64,000 nucleotides of DNA, taken from positions 5,890,001-5,954,000 of the forward strand of contig NC_067301.1 in NCBI RefSeq assembly GCF_020740795.1, written 5' to 3'. Position 1 is the stretch's first letter. Every line of letters begins with the position of its first letter. Below the pieces are notes generated by a model, which was not told the DNA's origin, searched no databases, and saw only the letters and a program-made list of their open reading frames with translations. Shown piece by piece: positions 1 through 12,100 of the stretch. The stretch is from Apus apus (lineage: Eukaryota > Chordata > Aves > Apodiformes > Apodidae). The translations under genes and the position numbers were made by a program.

Positions 1-3000
1 ATAGTGGGATACAAGGAGCAAAGCAAGCAGCATTCTCTGACAATTGTGGCTTTAGAGGACAAGCTGCTGGAGGCCAAGCAGCAGCTGAAGGTGCTGGAGG
101 AGGAAAAGGCAGAGCTGGTGGAGAAAATGGAAGGTAGTTATGGGTTATGTGGGGTGAGTCTGGGTGGGAACCTCCCTGGTCAACGTGACATTTCTGCTGA
201 GCTGGAGTAGTGTCCTTGCTGCCATGGGAAGCACTGTGCCAAGTGTGAGTCTGGGGTTTTCCTGGATGCAGGATGAGCTCTGTGGGTCCCTGGAGAAGGC
301 ATTTCATGGGCAGCTGCTCTAGATTGTTTGGTGGCTTTGGGGCCATGGTCATAGGCAGGGCTGGCCCGTTGGTGAAGGGCTCGTTGCCCTCTAAGAGCAG
401 GAGGGGCTGCACCTGGGGTAAGAGGTGCTGAGCAAAGGAGGATGCAAGGAACTCCCTGAACACTTGGAACTGAAGACATGGGTTTCCAGAAAAGATGGTC
501 CTCAGGTGTCATGAAGGACAGGAGATATGTAGCAGAAGGAAGTAGGCCCAATGTGGATCATAGAATCATAGAATGGTTTGGGTGGGAAGGCACCTTAAAG
601 ATCATCTAGTCCCAACCCCTGCATGGGCAGGGACACCTCCCACCAGCCCAGGCTGCTCCAAGCCCCATCCAACCTGCCCTTCAACACTGCCAGGGATGGG
701 GCAGCCACAGCTTCCCTGGGCAACCTGGGCCAGGCTCTCCCCACCCTCACAGCCAAGAATTTCCTCCTCATGTTTTAACCCGTTCCCCCTTGTCCTCACA
801 CCCCCTTCCCAAGCCCCTCCCCAGCTTTTCTGGAGCCCCTTCAGGCACTGGAAGGTGCTCTAAGGTCTCCCTGGAGCCTTCTCTTCTCCAGGCTGAACAC
901 CCCAACTGTCTCAGCCTGTCTCCAGAGCAGAGCTGCTCCAGCCCTCCCATCATCTCCGTGGCCTCCTCTGGACTCTCTCTTTGAACTCTTTCTTTGGACT
1001 TTGCATGACAATCTGCCCACGTTGTTGTGTCCTCTAGGTTTTGGGGATGATGCCATCAAGTCAACATCAGGAACTCAGCTGGAGGATTGTCCTGTCACAG
1101 AGTCACACAGTTGTCTGAGGTGAGCAGCACTGGCTGGTGGTCTTGGTCAGAGGGGCTGGGAGAAGGGCAGTGATCCCTTGGAGAGCTTAAGGGAGACCAA
1201 AGGGCTGATGGCAACTTGTCCTGAGATTAGTTTTGTCTGTGATGGTGAGAAGAGGCCTTTGGCTTGGCTGAGATGGTGTGAGGGGCATGTGGTGCCCAAG
1301 GGATGCCAAACAGTGTGTGAGTGATCTGCTGCCCCATCTGGATGGCTCCAGGTAGGAGACAGCAAAGTGATAAGTCCCAAAGCCACAGGCATGAACCTAG
1401 GGGATGGAAAAGCAGTGACAAACATGACCATGGGTAGGAACGGTGAGATGCAGCTCCAGAAGGTGCTGGCTCCATGCAAAGGCTCTTCCAAAGGAGCTGT
1501 GAGATTTGCTGTTATCCCTCTCAGGGAATTCCAGGAGGAGCTGGCAGCAGCACAGAACATGCTCCTGTCCAAGGAGGCCATCATTGCTGCAATGACCAGG
1601 GAGCTCATGGAAACCAGAGCCAGGATGTCAGACATGAGAGGTGGGTGAAGGGTCCCCTGTGGTGTCCATCTCTCTTCCCAGCAGTAGCCAGAGGAGATGG
1701 TGGTGGGCCCAGGCAGGCAGGGGGAAATAGATGTCACCATCCTGGAGCAGCGGGGTTGTCCTGCTCAGGGCAAAGCCAGGGATCCCTTCCCTTTGGGTAG
1801 GGGAATTTCTCCCTGTTCTGGGCTAAGGTGGGAGATTCCCATCCCAGGATTGCTGGGATGGGGGGTGAGGGTAACCAGATGTCCCAGGGGACCTCAGGTG
1901 GACAAAACTGAGCCCAGATCTCTCAGAATTCCACTGGTGGGCTCCTCTGGGCAGGTGTCTGAAGCTGCTGTCAAGGGCAGGACCAGGGTCTGGGGGAAAA
2001 ACTGGTTTTGGTGACAATCCCTGGTAGGGTGTGGTGGGAAAAGGGGATGTATCCCTGAAGATGGTGTCACTGAGAGCTGGAGGTCCCCCCAGGGCTGGGT
2101 GATGAGACATCTGGACACCCATGGAGGTGTTTTGTGCCCAGGGGAGCTGAGTGAGGAGCAGAAGGTGGAACTGGAGAGGAGCCAGAGGCAGGTGAAATGC
2201 CAGGAGCAGGAACTGAACCTGCTGAGGGGGAAGCTGGCCCAGATGTCCAGCCTGGTGGAGAAGAAGGATGGAGCCCTGCAAGCAGCAGCAGAAGAGTTGA
2301 GGTACCACCGTGACCTGATGGTTTGCATCAGGTGCTGTAGATGCCCAGCAGCATGTAGGGATCTCCCTGGGAGCCAAAGTCGTGGGTGAGAGCACCAGAA
2401 CCCACTGCCATGGTTGTCTCCATGGAACTGGAAGCGGGGGTGTGGTGGAGCTCATGCCAGTAGCTAAGTCACTTGTATCTAAGTGAATGTTCCCACCCAC
2501 GCCGTGACAGTCATGGGCAGGTGCCCGGGGTGCTGCTCCCCACAAGCTGTTGGGTGGCCTCCATCCATCAGGGTGTCCCTCAATGCTCTTGTCTCTTGGC
2601 ACAGGCAGGCCCAAGCCCGCTGCCAGGCGCTGAAGGATGCTGCCCAGGAGAGGGTGGAGAAGCCAGAAGATGTTCCTGGGATGCTGGTGCAGGAGGGTGA
2701 AGTCTCTGAGAGGGTGAGTCTGCAGGGAGGCCACCAAGACCTGGGTGTGCTCAGTGCTGATCGTGCTCGTGGTGTTTCTCAGCATCGTGGTGGGACCCCA
2801 AAAGGCAGGAGTGTGGGGTCACTGGCTGCCCTGTCCCTGGCAGAGGGACCTGGGATGGCCGTGCTGGAAGTGCTCCTGAGCTGGTGCTGTACAGCACTGG
2901 GGAACCACGAAAGGATGGGGGGGGGGGGGGTGCTAATGGCTGTGATAATTGCCAATTAGAGGGGACAGGAGTGGCAAGAGGGACAAGCCTGCCTTCCTCT

Positions 3001-6000
3001 GCCCTGCCTTGCCAGCTCTGATGGTGCCACAAAAGCAGTTCCAGGTTTCAGTGTGCAGGGCAGGGGTAGCTTGTTGTGACCTGCAGGGCCAGGGAGGGGA
3101 TTCTCCCCTTCCACTCTGCCCTGTGAGACCCCCTGCAGGGCTGGGGCCACTTCTGGAGTTCCCAAAGCAAGAAGGACAAGGAGCTGAGGCCAGAGGAGGC
3201 CACGGAGATGATGGGAGGGCTGGAGCAGCTCTGCTCTGGAGACAGGCTGGGACAGTTGGGGTGTTCAGCCTGGAGAAGAGAAGGCTCCAGGGAGACCTGA
3301 GAGCAGCTTCCAGTGCCTGAAGGGGCTCCAGGAAAGCTGGGGAGGGACTTGGGACAAGGGCAGGGAGGGATGGGATGAGGGGGATGGATGAAAACTGGAA
3401 GAGGGGAGATTTAGGTTGGACATGAGGAGGAAATTCTTTGCTGTGAGGGTGGTGAGAGCCTGGCCCAGGTTGCCCAGGGAAGCTGTGGCTGCCCCATCCC
3501 TGGCAGTGTTGAAGGGCAGGTTGGATGGGGCTTGGAGCAACCTGGGCTGGTGGGAGGTGTCCCTGCCCATGCAGGGGGGTTGGAACGAGATGGTCCCTTC
3601 CAACCCAAACCAGTCCGTGACAGGAAGGTTGTTTTTCCTCCTGTACCAAAGCCCCTGCCGGTGTCCCTGGCGCCAGCCACGGGAAGAGCTGGCAGGTGGC
3701 TGCGGCAGCAGATGGAGGGAGGGTGGAGATGGAACCTCCTGTGCCAGGAGGTGGCAGGGAACGGGGGGATGTGAGGGGCCGGGAGGAGGGTCCGTCCTCC
3801 CTGCTCAGGGCAGGGGACACGGGGAGATGCAGCCCAGCCAAAGCCACCACCCAGGAGCAGAGCGTGTCCCCCCGCGGGCGTTTTGCAGCCCCCGTTTGTG
3901 CGCGGGGTGGTGAGGCTGGGCTGGCTCTGCCCCAGGTCTGGGGACACGTGTCCTGATGCAGCAAAGCTGGCTGGGGCTGGGGCAAGGCAAGACACGTGTC
4001 TGTGTGCAGGGCTGCAAGGGAAGGGTTGATGAGCTGGTGCAGGAATTCATACCCCACGTGCAGCAGAATTCTTGGGGAGAAAGGAGTGGACGTTCTGCAG
4101 GAGCACAAAGTGCCAGAGAAAAGGGCTGACGTGGCTGTCCAGGGCCAGGCTCTGTCCCTCTGCCAGCTCTCAGGAGCATGTTTCCTCACCTCAGCACAGC
4201 TGGTGGAGCGTGAAGGTGGCCTCTGGTGCTGCTTTTCCACCCCAGAAATGCATGGAGAGGGTGCAGGGTGAGACACACCGTGGGCCTTGCTCTCGGTGTC
4301 TTCCAGCAAGGCCGTGCTTCAGGCAGGTTGTTTAGGCTGAGCTGGTGTGAAGTCTGGGTGAGAACCAGCTGGGCTGCTTCTTCCAGGAGCCAGAGTTGGG
4401 GTTGGCCAAGCTCGGGGCCAAGTGCCGGGGGCTCAGGCATGAGGAAACCATCCAGCACCAGAGAGAAGGTCTGGCCGAGCTCCGGGAGAGAGTCAAGGTG
4501 CTGGAGAAGAGGCAGTGCTCAGGTGAGGGTGGTTGTGCTCCACAGCCTGTCTGTGTGTCTCCATCCATGGTCTCCCTGAGGGGGGGGGAAACCTGGTGAG
4601 CCTCAAGGTGGCTGGGGTAGGAAGCCCGGGCGTGTGGTTTGGGGTGTGGAATGATCTGTGTTTGCCTCCAGCTGCTGTGAAGAAGGGTTCAGAGCCCCTG
4701 GTGCTCCTGGTGAAAGGCTTAGCAGAGAAAACAGGCCAGGAAACAGGTCTTGGGAAGGAGCCTGCACCCGTGTTGGGAGCAGAACTGAAGGCTGGCAAGG
4801 TGAGACATCAGGCAGTGGGGTGGTTGGTGCCTTCAGTGAAATTATTCCCTGGAATGGGGAGAAATAGGTTTTCAGATAGAATAATATCTGAGGGGAGAGA
4901 GAGGGAGGGGTGAAACCTGGCCAGAGTGGTTACCCATGCAGCAGGAGGCTGGAGGCAGCTCATCCCACAGCCAGGAGATCTGTGGGCTTCGTTGGTCCAT
5001 CCTTATCTGTGCAGGTCTCTGGACACGTTCCTGATGGGGGCTCACACTGGACAGGGAGCTCAGAGGTGGCTGGTGGGCTGGACCCTGGTGAGAAGATGGT
5101 AGGTCAGTGCCAGATGTGTTGAGGTGGTACCCAGCACTTCTAGAATCACAGAAGGGTTTGGGTGGGAAGGGGAATGGAAGCAGAAGGCTGGGATGTGGCA
5201 GAGGACTTGGCAGGCCTGGTAAATAATTCATCTCCTCCTCTTCCTGCAGTACCTTGACATCCTTGGTGCTCTGGGAAGGCTGATGGAGGTGAAGGAGCTG
5301 TCAGGGATGCAGTCTCTGAAGCAGCTGCCTCAGGAGGAGAGGGAAAAAGTGGGGCTGCAGAGATGGAAGGACCTGGAGTTGCTGTACGAGAAGATCAGGA
5401 ACCTCAAGAGTCGCCTGGAGAGAAAAGAAGCAATGCTGGAGGGTCACAAGGCCAGGGTGGAGCAGCTCAGGTACCCAGAGCCCAAGTGGCTGTGACTGGC
5501 CAGGGCTCCCAGCGGGGCCAACTCCTGGGGTGCCAAGTGGTGGGGAACACGGGGAGAAGACCCTCAGCAGCTGGTGTTTCTGTCTGGGACCTGTCAGGTT
5601 TTGGCCAAGGTGTACAAACTGTGAAGAGAAACAGGGAAACGTCCTCTCGGTTCTCTGCACAAATGCAGAAGTTGTGGGGGTTGTTTTTTTTTTGCCCACA
5701 GCACAGGAAAAAGCCACGGAGGAAGAGATTTCTGGGCTGGTGTAAAGATGTCACCATCTTCAAAGTAAGGAAGAGGTTTGATGGTGACCTCCAAGCCAGC
5801 AGTGCTGCCACAGGCACCCCCAGAGTCCCCCTCCAGGCTGGTGTGCTGAGCAGAGGAGGTGGCACCATCACCGTGTGTGAAGGAGATGCCTCCACGAGGT
5901 GGCACTTCAGTCTTGGCAAGGGCAGGATGAGAGGGTTTGTTGTTTTTTTTTCCATGGGGTAAGGAATTGGAGAAGGAAAAATGCTTGTTGGAACATGTGC

Positions 6001-7056
6001 AGGTCCTCACGGGGTGTTAGGCACTCTGATGTCCTTTTGTGTCACCCCGTGGTGTAAAGAGTCCTAGGAGGGACACAAGGGTGTTCCTCACAAGCCACCT
6101 CTCCCAGGCTGAGCTTAGCTGGGGGGTTGATGAGGTGACAGACCCCCCCTCCTGTTCCACACAGGCTGAGCCAAGAGTCCCTGCGAAGGTGCCAGGAGGA
6201 GATGTCCAGACTTGAAGATGAAGCCTACAGGGAGGCAGAAGAGAAGGCTCTGCTGAAGGAGGCCCTGGAGAGGACACAGCTCCAGCTGAGGCAGGAGAAG
6301 AGGCTGCTGAAAGCGGCCAGAATGCACAAGGTGAGGACGTGGGAGCTCATGAGGAGCCTCAGGAGCCAGATGTCCCTGTGCCTGAGTGTTCAAAGGCAGG
6401 TCATGGTGGTCAGCAGGTACCTCCAAGTTCAGGGAGGTGTTTCAAGCTGTGTCCACCCCAATGACATGGGAAGGCACAGGAGAGGTGGTGCACAGCCTGT
6501 GTTAAGATGCTGAAGGCAAGTCCTGCAAGTAGAAGGAAGATGACTCCAGGTGTTACCCAGAGCCTTGCAGAGGACAAGGTGAAGGTTCTCTGGCTCTTGG
6601 GTACCATGAGTGCTTGTGCCCTTCTGCACGTGGGGCAGATGCCAGGCCAAGTGCTGGAGCTCCATGCCATTCCCAGCTCCTGGACTTCACACAGCAGGCA
6701 GGTCCATCCATCATGGACATGGGATGGTGTGGTCTGTCTGACCCTCCCAAGAGGCTGAGCATCCCCAGGGTCCTGCTGCTCAGCTGGGCTCAGCTGCACA
6801 GCAGCATCCCTGCTGCCAAAATGGGGTGGCAATAGGTGTGTAGAGAGCTGAATGGGTTGGCTTGAGCCTTGTGGTGAAGGAGAAGGGAAGGTCCCACATG
6901 TCCCACAGGCAAGGTGAAGCCCATGGTGAGCTCTCACAGGTGAACATGGTGTTTGATCTCTCTGTTTTGCAGCCTGGAGCCAAGAAGCCTTTCTGCTCGG
7001 GGAAGCTGAAGACCAAGGAGTGCCCAGCAGAAGCTGCCAAGATGGGAAGCATGTAG
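1..7056 (+). CDS. FHAD1: FHAD1-like coiled-coil protein, 3' part
   Basis: This is the C-terminal half of a long coiled-coil protein. I infer FHAD1 (forkhead-associated phosphopeptide-binding domain 1) because that gene sits directly upstream of EFHD2 on the same strand in human. The FHA domain itself would lie left of the window. Exons that keep codon phase are 1-133, 1038-1119, 1525-1640, 2142-2301, 2605-2713, 4387-4522, 4672-4799, 5250-5470, 6165-6330 and 6973-7056 (stop TAG). Every junction among 1-2713 and among 4387-7056 joins in phase. The 2713 to 4387 step is phase 0 to phase 0, and an additional exon near 4010 is doubtful. The peptides are rich in Glu, Lys, Gln and Leu, for example [17 protein letters not shown] in exon 6165-6330. 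That exon could instead end at 6399, also in phase. The last exon encodes 27 residues ending GSM. Function is unknown beyond a presumed scaffold role. No poly(A) signal was recognised. Confidence 0.7.
558..982 (-). mobile_element. CR1 LINE, 5'-truncated 3' end
   Basis: The minus-strand CR1 3' tail (ATCATAGAATCATAGAATGG read on plus) begins at 557-558. It is followed by the 3' UTR and the last coding part of CR1 in reverse. The copy lies in the FHAD1 intron between exons 1-133 and 1038-1119, ending about 55 bp before the next exon. Confidence 0.9.
2917..2930 (+). repeat. Poly(G) tract, 14 G
   Basis: A homopolymer run in an FHAD1 intron. Such runs are length-variable and error-prone in assemblies. 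Confidence 0.9.
3090..3622 (+). mobile_element. CR1 LINE 3' end
   Basis: Sense-oriented CR1: the region around the 'gagaccccctgcagggctgg' segment runs through the conserved 3' UTR to the 'tccaacccaaacc' end at about 3615. The 5' edge is approximate because the upstream part is more diverged. It sits in the long FHAD1 intron after 2713. Confidence 0.88.
4010..4267 (+). other. FHAD1: Candidate FHAD1 exon with a broken frame
   Basis: After an AG at 4008-4009 the sequence reads as coiled coil ([15 protein letters not shown]) in the phase expected from exon 2605-2713, then meets a stop. Near 4064 a second frame takes over and again reads as coiled coil ([17 protein letters not shown]), on to about 4150. 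Removing one base near 4063-4068 would join them. Either this copy has a one-base insertion (real or an assembly error), or the true exon starts at 4101 after CTGCAG. I found no convincing in-phase donor for the end of the exon, so its right border is open. Confidence 0.35.
5141..5172 (-). mobile_element. Short CR1 3'-tip fragment
   Basis: About 30 bp matching the extreme 3' tip of CR1 in reverse (tagaatcacagaagggtttg). The rest of the element is absent, so this is a very truncated insertion or a remnant. Confidence 0.55.
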
Positions 7057-7879
7057 GAGAAGCTCCACCAGGGCCTTCAGTAGGCCATGGTAGGAACACC
7101 ACATCTCCCTGTGGACTCTGTAATGTTGAATGGGGTACAAGGTGTGGGTAGGTTTTGAGGAGCCCCTCTTGGCATCCTGTCACTCCTGGTGTGACTGTGG
7201 GGTGTGCAGGACCTTGTTTTCCTGCAGCACGTGTCCCATACTGCACGGTGGGGTTGGTGGCACGAGGAGAGGTCGTGTGGGTACAGCTCAGTGTCTCCAG
7301 AGATGTACAGAGACAGATTTGTGTGTGAATACAGCCCAGTGTGTCCAGTCAAGATGTGACGTCAGTGGTGTGGGGACTGTCCTGTCCTTGTCCTCAAGCT
7401 CATGAAGGCTGCTGGGGTTGAACTGTCCCTTGCAACTCCCGTGTCCTTCCAGTCCCCGTGGTGTCCTGGGGGAGCTGGAGCAGCAGGCAGGGATGCAGGG
7501 TGCAAAACGTGGCAGCCCAGGAATGCTGGGGCACGGTGAGCTGCCATGGGGTCATGGGAAGGGAAGAAGAGGATCCATCCTGGCCATGCTGGGATGTTGG
7601 AGAAGCAGCGTGAGAACCAGCCCAGGAGACCAACGTCCTGGTTGGCAGAGATGGGGCAATGACATGGGCTTGGCCTCTGTTGCCATCAGATGCTCTCCTG
7701 CTGCCACTGCTCCTGTTAGCCAGGGAGGGAGCAGAGCCTGGGGGGTGGCAGCAGTGACATTTTGGGGAGGGGGGGTCTCTGTGGGGCAGGGACAGCTCCA
7801 GCACACGTTGCCCCTGCAGCCACTCTGCACCAGGCTGGGCTGAGTCCTCTGCAGGTCAGCTGGGATGTTTTGTGGGGGC

Positions 7880-7926
7880 TCTTTCACATGATCTTTGAGG
7901 TCCCTTCCAACCCAAACCGTTCTGCT
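7880..7926 (+). mobile_element. CR1 3'-tip fragment
   Basis: A short sense match to the CR1 terminus (gatctttgaggtcccttcc, then aacccaaacc). Confidence 0.65.
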
Positions 7927-8057
7927 GGATCTCTCTTGGGCCAAGGCATGACCTCGTGTGCCTGTGTGGGTTGCACGTGCTGAGGTCAGCCTGTCCCCCC
8001 GTGCTGTGGGCATCTTCTGAGGGCTCACCTGGTGATCCCAGGCTGGTCTGTGGAATG

Positions 8058-8215
8058 TTGAGGCTGCCCCATCCCTGGCAGTGTTGAAGGGCAGGTTGGA
8101 TGGGGCTTGGAGCAACCTGGGCTGGTGGGACGTGTCCCTGCCCATGCAGGGGGGTTGGATCTAGATGATCCTTAAGGTCCCTTCCACCCCAACCAGGCTG
8201 GGACTCGATGTGATG
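8058..8215 (+). mobile_element. CR1 LINE 3' end, short
   Basis: About 155 bp of sense CR1 3' UTR, from the 'ggctgccccatccctggcag' segment to the tip. Confidence 0.88.
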
Positions 8216-8399
8216 TTCATCCACCCCCACCCAAGCCCCGGTAGCTGCTGGATGGAGCTGGAAGGGCAGTGCAGGTGTCCGGGGGTTGATCCAGAATCCC
8301 CTTCCCATCCCTTCCTCCTCAGGAATAACACCTGCATCCCGGGAGGGGGGGGCGGGGAGAGATCCCACCAGCCGCTGACCTCGGGGAGGGGCTGATGGG

Positions 8400-9015
8400 G
8401 GGGGGGGCTGCACCAGAACCCCCCCCCCTGTGCCCCGCAGCCCCCTGGGGGGGGTGGGTGGGCGCATGGGGGGCGGCTCTGGGGTGGCACCAAACCCCCC
8501 CCGTGCCCCGCAGCCCCCTCGGGGGGTGGGTGGGCACATGGGGGGCAGCTCTGGGGTCGCACCAAACCCCCACCTTGCCCCGCAGCCCCCTCGGGGGGTG
8601 GGTGGGCACACGGGGGGCGGCTCTGGGGTGGCACCAGAACCCCCCCGTGCCCTGCAGCCCCCTCGGGGCTGGGGCGGGTGGGCACATGGGGGACGGCTCT
8701 GGGGTGGCACCAAACCCCCCCCCCCCACACCCGGTGCCCTGCAGCCCCCTCGGGGGGTGGGTGGGCACATGGGGGGTGGCTCTGGGGTGGCACCAAACCC
8801 CCCCACACACACCCCGTGCCCCGCAGCCCCCTCGGGGAGTGGGTGGGCACATGGGGGGCGGCTCTGGGGTGGCACCAAACCCCCCCCGTGCCCCGCAGCC
8901 CCCTCGGGGGGTGGGTGGGCACACGGGGGGCGTCTCTGGGGTGGCACCAAACCCCCCCACACACACCCCGTGCCCCGCAGCCCCCTCGGGGCTGGGGCGG
9001 GTGGGCACATCGGGG
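8400..9015. repeat. GC-rich minisatellite, 72-83 bp unit
   Basis: About eight tandem units, recognisable by 'ggtggcaccaaaccccc' followed by 'gccccgcagccccctc' and 'gtgggtgggcacatg'. The 'caccaaa/caccaga' landmark recurs at 8411, 8488, 8560, 8632, 8708, 8791, 8873 and 8945. The array ends about 120 bp upstream of the EFHD2 start codon. It produces long open frames on both strands, which I treat as artefacts. Confidence 0.9.
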
Positions 9016-9134
9016 GCGGCTCCGGGCGGTCCCGGGGCAGGGCCAGCCCGGTCGGGGGGCTTCGTGCCGCCCACCCCCCGGCTCCCGCGGCTGCGGGGCG
9101 GAGCGGAGCGGGGCGGAGCGGCCATCCGGGCGCC
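9016..9134 (+). promoter_or_regulatory. EFHD2: EFHD2 CpG-rich proximal promoter/5' UTR
   Basis: This CpG-dense stretch between the minisatellite and the EFHD2 ATG includes repeated 'gcggagcgg' motifs. No TATA box is seen. It is most likely the core promoter and 5' UTR, but the transcription start cannot be placed. Confidence 0.5.
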
Positions 9135-12100
9135 ATGGCGGCTGCGGAGGAGCTGGCGGGGCGGCGGGGCCGGGGGGCTGAGCCGGGACCGGCACCGGGC
9201 AGCCCGGCGGGGGTCCGGGCTGGGCTGGAAGGTTCTCCCGGAGGTGGTCGCCGCGTCTTTAGCCCCGCCGGGGAGTTCCGCGAGTTTTCTCGCCGACAGC
9301 TCCGCGATATGGAAAGGCTCTTCCGACAGTGAGTGACGGAGGGGAGAGGGGTTTGGGGATGGGGGGGAAACCTGGGGGGGATCGTCGGGGCCCGGCTGGG
9401 GGAACCCGCCGGCATCGCCGCTGTTGCTGGGGTCCGCTCCGGTCCCTGTGCCCCCGGGTTGGCAGGAGGGACCCCCGGCTTCTTCCAGGAGGGACCCCCG
9501 GCTCCTTGCAGGAGGGACCCCCGGCTTCTTCCAGGAGGGACCCCCAGCTCCTTGCAGTTGGGACCCTCAGGACCCCCGGCTTCTTGCAGGAAAGACCCCC
9601 AGGACCTCCTTGCAGGAGGTTTTCCCTCTCTCCACCCCCAGCTCTTTCCAGGAGGGATGGCTGGGACGTCTCCCCTGCCCCTTGCAGGAGGGATCCCAGG
9701 GACTCCCCACCCCCCGTCTCCCCAGCACCTCGCAGGAGGGATGCCAAGGACCCCTTCCCCCTGCTCCTTCCGCACCCCCAAACCCTTGCGGAAGGGACCC
9801 CGTGTCCCCCCTCCCCTGGGAAGGAAGGACCGCGGCACCTTGTGCGGAGGCCGGGGAAGGGGGGGGGGGGGTGGAAGGTACCGCAAGGGACCCCTGCGTT
9901 CCCCCTGCCGCAGCACCCAGGGACCCCCGCTCCTCTGCCAGCGTGGGCAGGCAGCGTGTCCCCAGCATCCCTGGCCACGCTGCGTGTCCCCAGCATCCCT
10001 GGCCACCCTGCGTGTCCCCAGCATCCCTGGCCACCCTGCGTGTCCCCAGCATCCCTGGCCACCCTGCGTGCCACCACAGGCGGTGGAGCGTGACTCTGGG
10101 AGTTCAGCCCCCGGCCCTGGGGATGAGATGGGGGGGGGAAGAAGGCTGGCAGCGAGCCCCGAGCCCTGGAAATTTCCAGGGGGAGACAGAAATCAGGATG
10201 ATTCCGACCGTGGTCACGCCAGGATGCGCGTGAGTAGCCGGGGGGCGAGTGGGATGGCCCGGAGCGTCCCCGCAGAGCCCGCTGCGGGCTGGGCGTTTTG
10301 TGCAGGAAGGGCTGGAGGTGGCAAAGGCAGGGCTGGGGGGCCGGGGTGGCCCCTCGGCACGGCCGGGGGGCCGGGATGGTCCCTGGGCACAGCCAGCTCC
10401 GGAGGGGAATCATCTGCGTCACGGGGCTGTGTGGTCCCTCTTGGGTATGGCTCAAATAGAAGGGGATGGAGGCAGCAAGCCCTGAAGTGCAGGTTGAGGG
10501 GGGCTGTTTGTGGTGCAGGTATTCCCTCCTGGTACCCCCGGCAGTGCCAGGAGCCCCCCACTGTTCCGTGTGTGTTCCCCAAGGACTGTCGCTCCATCCT
10601 CCTGGACTGCAGTAGAAGGGAGCTGCAGCGGGGGGGGGGGGGGGGCTATTCTTGGGGTCCCCAGGGGAAGAACTGCAGCTGGAGGATCATGATGGGCACC
10701 CAGGGGTGCTCCAGGGATGGTGGTGGCAGGGGGGTGGCCGTGGTGGGTGAAGCAGATGGGTTGGCTGTGCCACCTGCAGTGTCTGGAGCTGCAGCAAAAG
10801 GAGCAGTGATGGGGCTGCTGGGCAGCCCTGGGGGGCTGGGAGCTGTTGGGGGGGGGTCTCCCGAGGGTTGGGTGCTGTCACACCAAGCCCTGCCACTGCT
10901 GATGTCCTCGTGATGTGACAACACGTCTGCAGAGGGGAAAGCAAGGGGGGGAAGGGGTTTTGCTCTGGAGGATGTTGCCTTTTGGGAGCAGAGGGAGGGC
11001 AGCGTCCCTGGCCGTCAGAGGGGAGCTGGGGGGTGGCTCACACAGGATGAGGTTGCAGGGACGTGCTAGGAAACGTGCCACCTCACTGAGAAACCCTTGG
11101 AGTGATGCTCCAGGGTGGGTCTTGGAGGCAGAAAGTGTGGTGGGGTCTGCTCCTCCAGCCCCTGCTCCTGGTGCAGCAGCAGGCAGGGGGGAGCAGGGCC
11201 AGCCCTGCCTTGGGGTTTGGGGGCCAGCCCTGCTTTGGGGCCCCCAGCAGCACAGAAGAGCAGGAAGGCACCTCTTGTGACACAGGCAGAGCAGACCACA
11301 GCAGAGAGAGGAACCAGTGAGTCATGGACCTGCAGCACAGTGCTGGGGAGCGTGGGGCTCTGCAGGGCTGCAGCCGCTCAGGCAGGCCAGGGAAGAGATG
11401 CAAACTGGGTCTGGGGGGGTTGCACTGGGTCTGGGGGGGTTGCACTGGGTCTGGGGGGTTGCAGCTGGGTCTGGGGGGTTGCACTGGGTCTGGGGGGTTG
11501 CAGCTGGATCTGGGGGGTTGCAGCTGGGTCTGGGGGGTTGCACTGGGTCTCACCTACATCTGCTCTGCTCCGGGACATGTCACAGAGGCTGCTTCTTGCT
11601 CCCACAGCCATGGCTGGGAAGGGTGAGGTGGGAGCAGGGAACCATGCAGGGATCATAGATGGGTTTGGGTGGAAGGGACCTTAAAGATCATCTAGATCCA
11701 ACCCCCTGCACGGGCAGGGACACCTCCCACCAGCCCAGGCTGCTCCAAGCCCCATCCAACCTGCCCTTCAACACTGCCAGGGATGGGGCAGCCACAGCTT
11801 CCCTGGGCAACCTGGGCCAGGGTCTCACCAGGGATGTGCCCACATCTCTTGGCCAAGCCCAGGTGTCTGGCCAGGGCTGGAGCTTGGACACCGAGGGGCT
11901 CTGGACAGGTGGGATCTGTCACCTTGGGGTGACACGGGGGGAGGTGGCTGCACCAGGTGGGCTCTTGATCACCACGGTCAAATGGGTGAGGGCTACTAGG
12001 AGCACCTGTGTGGTTGCCAAAGCCCTGGGAGCTGGATGAGGTGCTGGCTCTGCCAAGAGAAAGATGGTTGTGGCCAAGAGGTGCTGGAGGGAGCAGCACC

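Larger units (their letters stand above)
7057..8399. other. FHAD1-EFHD2 intergenic, left part
   Basis: No gene is recognised here. Open frames are short or shadow repeats. The interval contains two sense CR1 tails near 7885 and 8058-8215, and is otherwise unique GC-rich sequence without recognisable regulatory elements. Confidence 0.7.

Noticed and set aside
3265-3995. Several frames recurring across the window with peptides such as [20 protein letters not shown]
   Set aside because: The same peptide recurs wherever an antisense CR1 tail occurs. It is a translation of the repeat and not a gene family.
7856-10024. A 722-codon open frame on minus over the FHAD1-EFHD2 spacer and EFHD2 exon 1
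   Set aside because: It crosses a CR1 tail, a GC-rich minisatellite, an exon of the opposite strand and intron repeats. Low-complexity Pro/Gly product, no known domain.
9333-10913. A 526-codon open frame on plus
   Set aside because: It lies in EFHD2 intron 1 over tandem repeats. Exon 1 joins exon 2 in phase without it.
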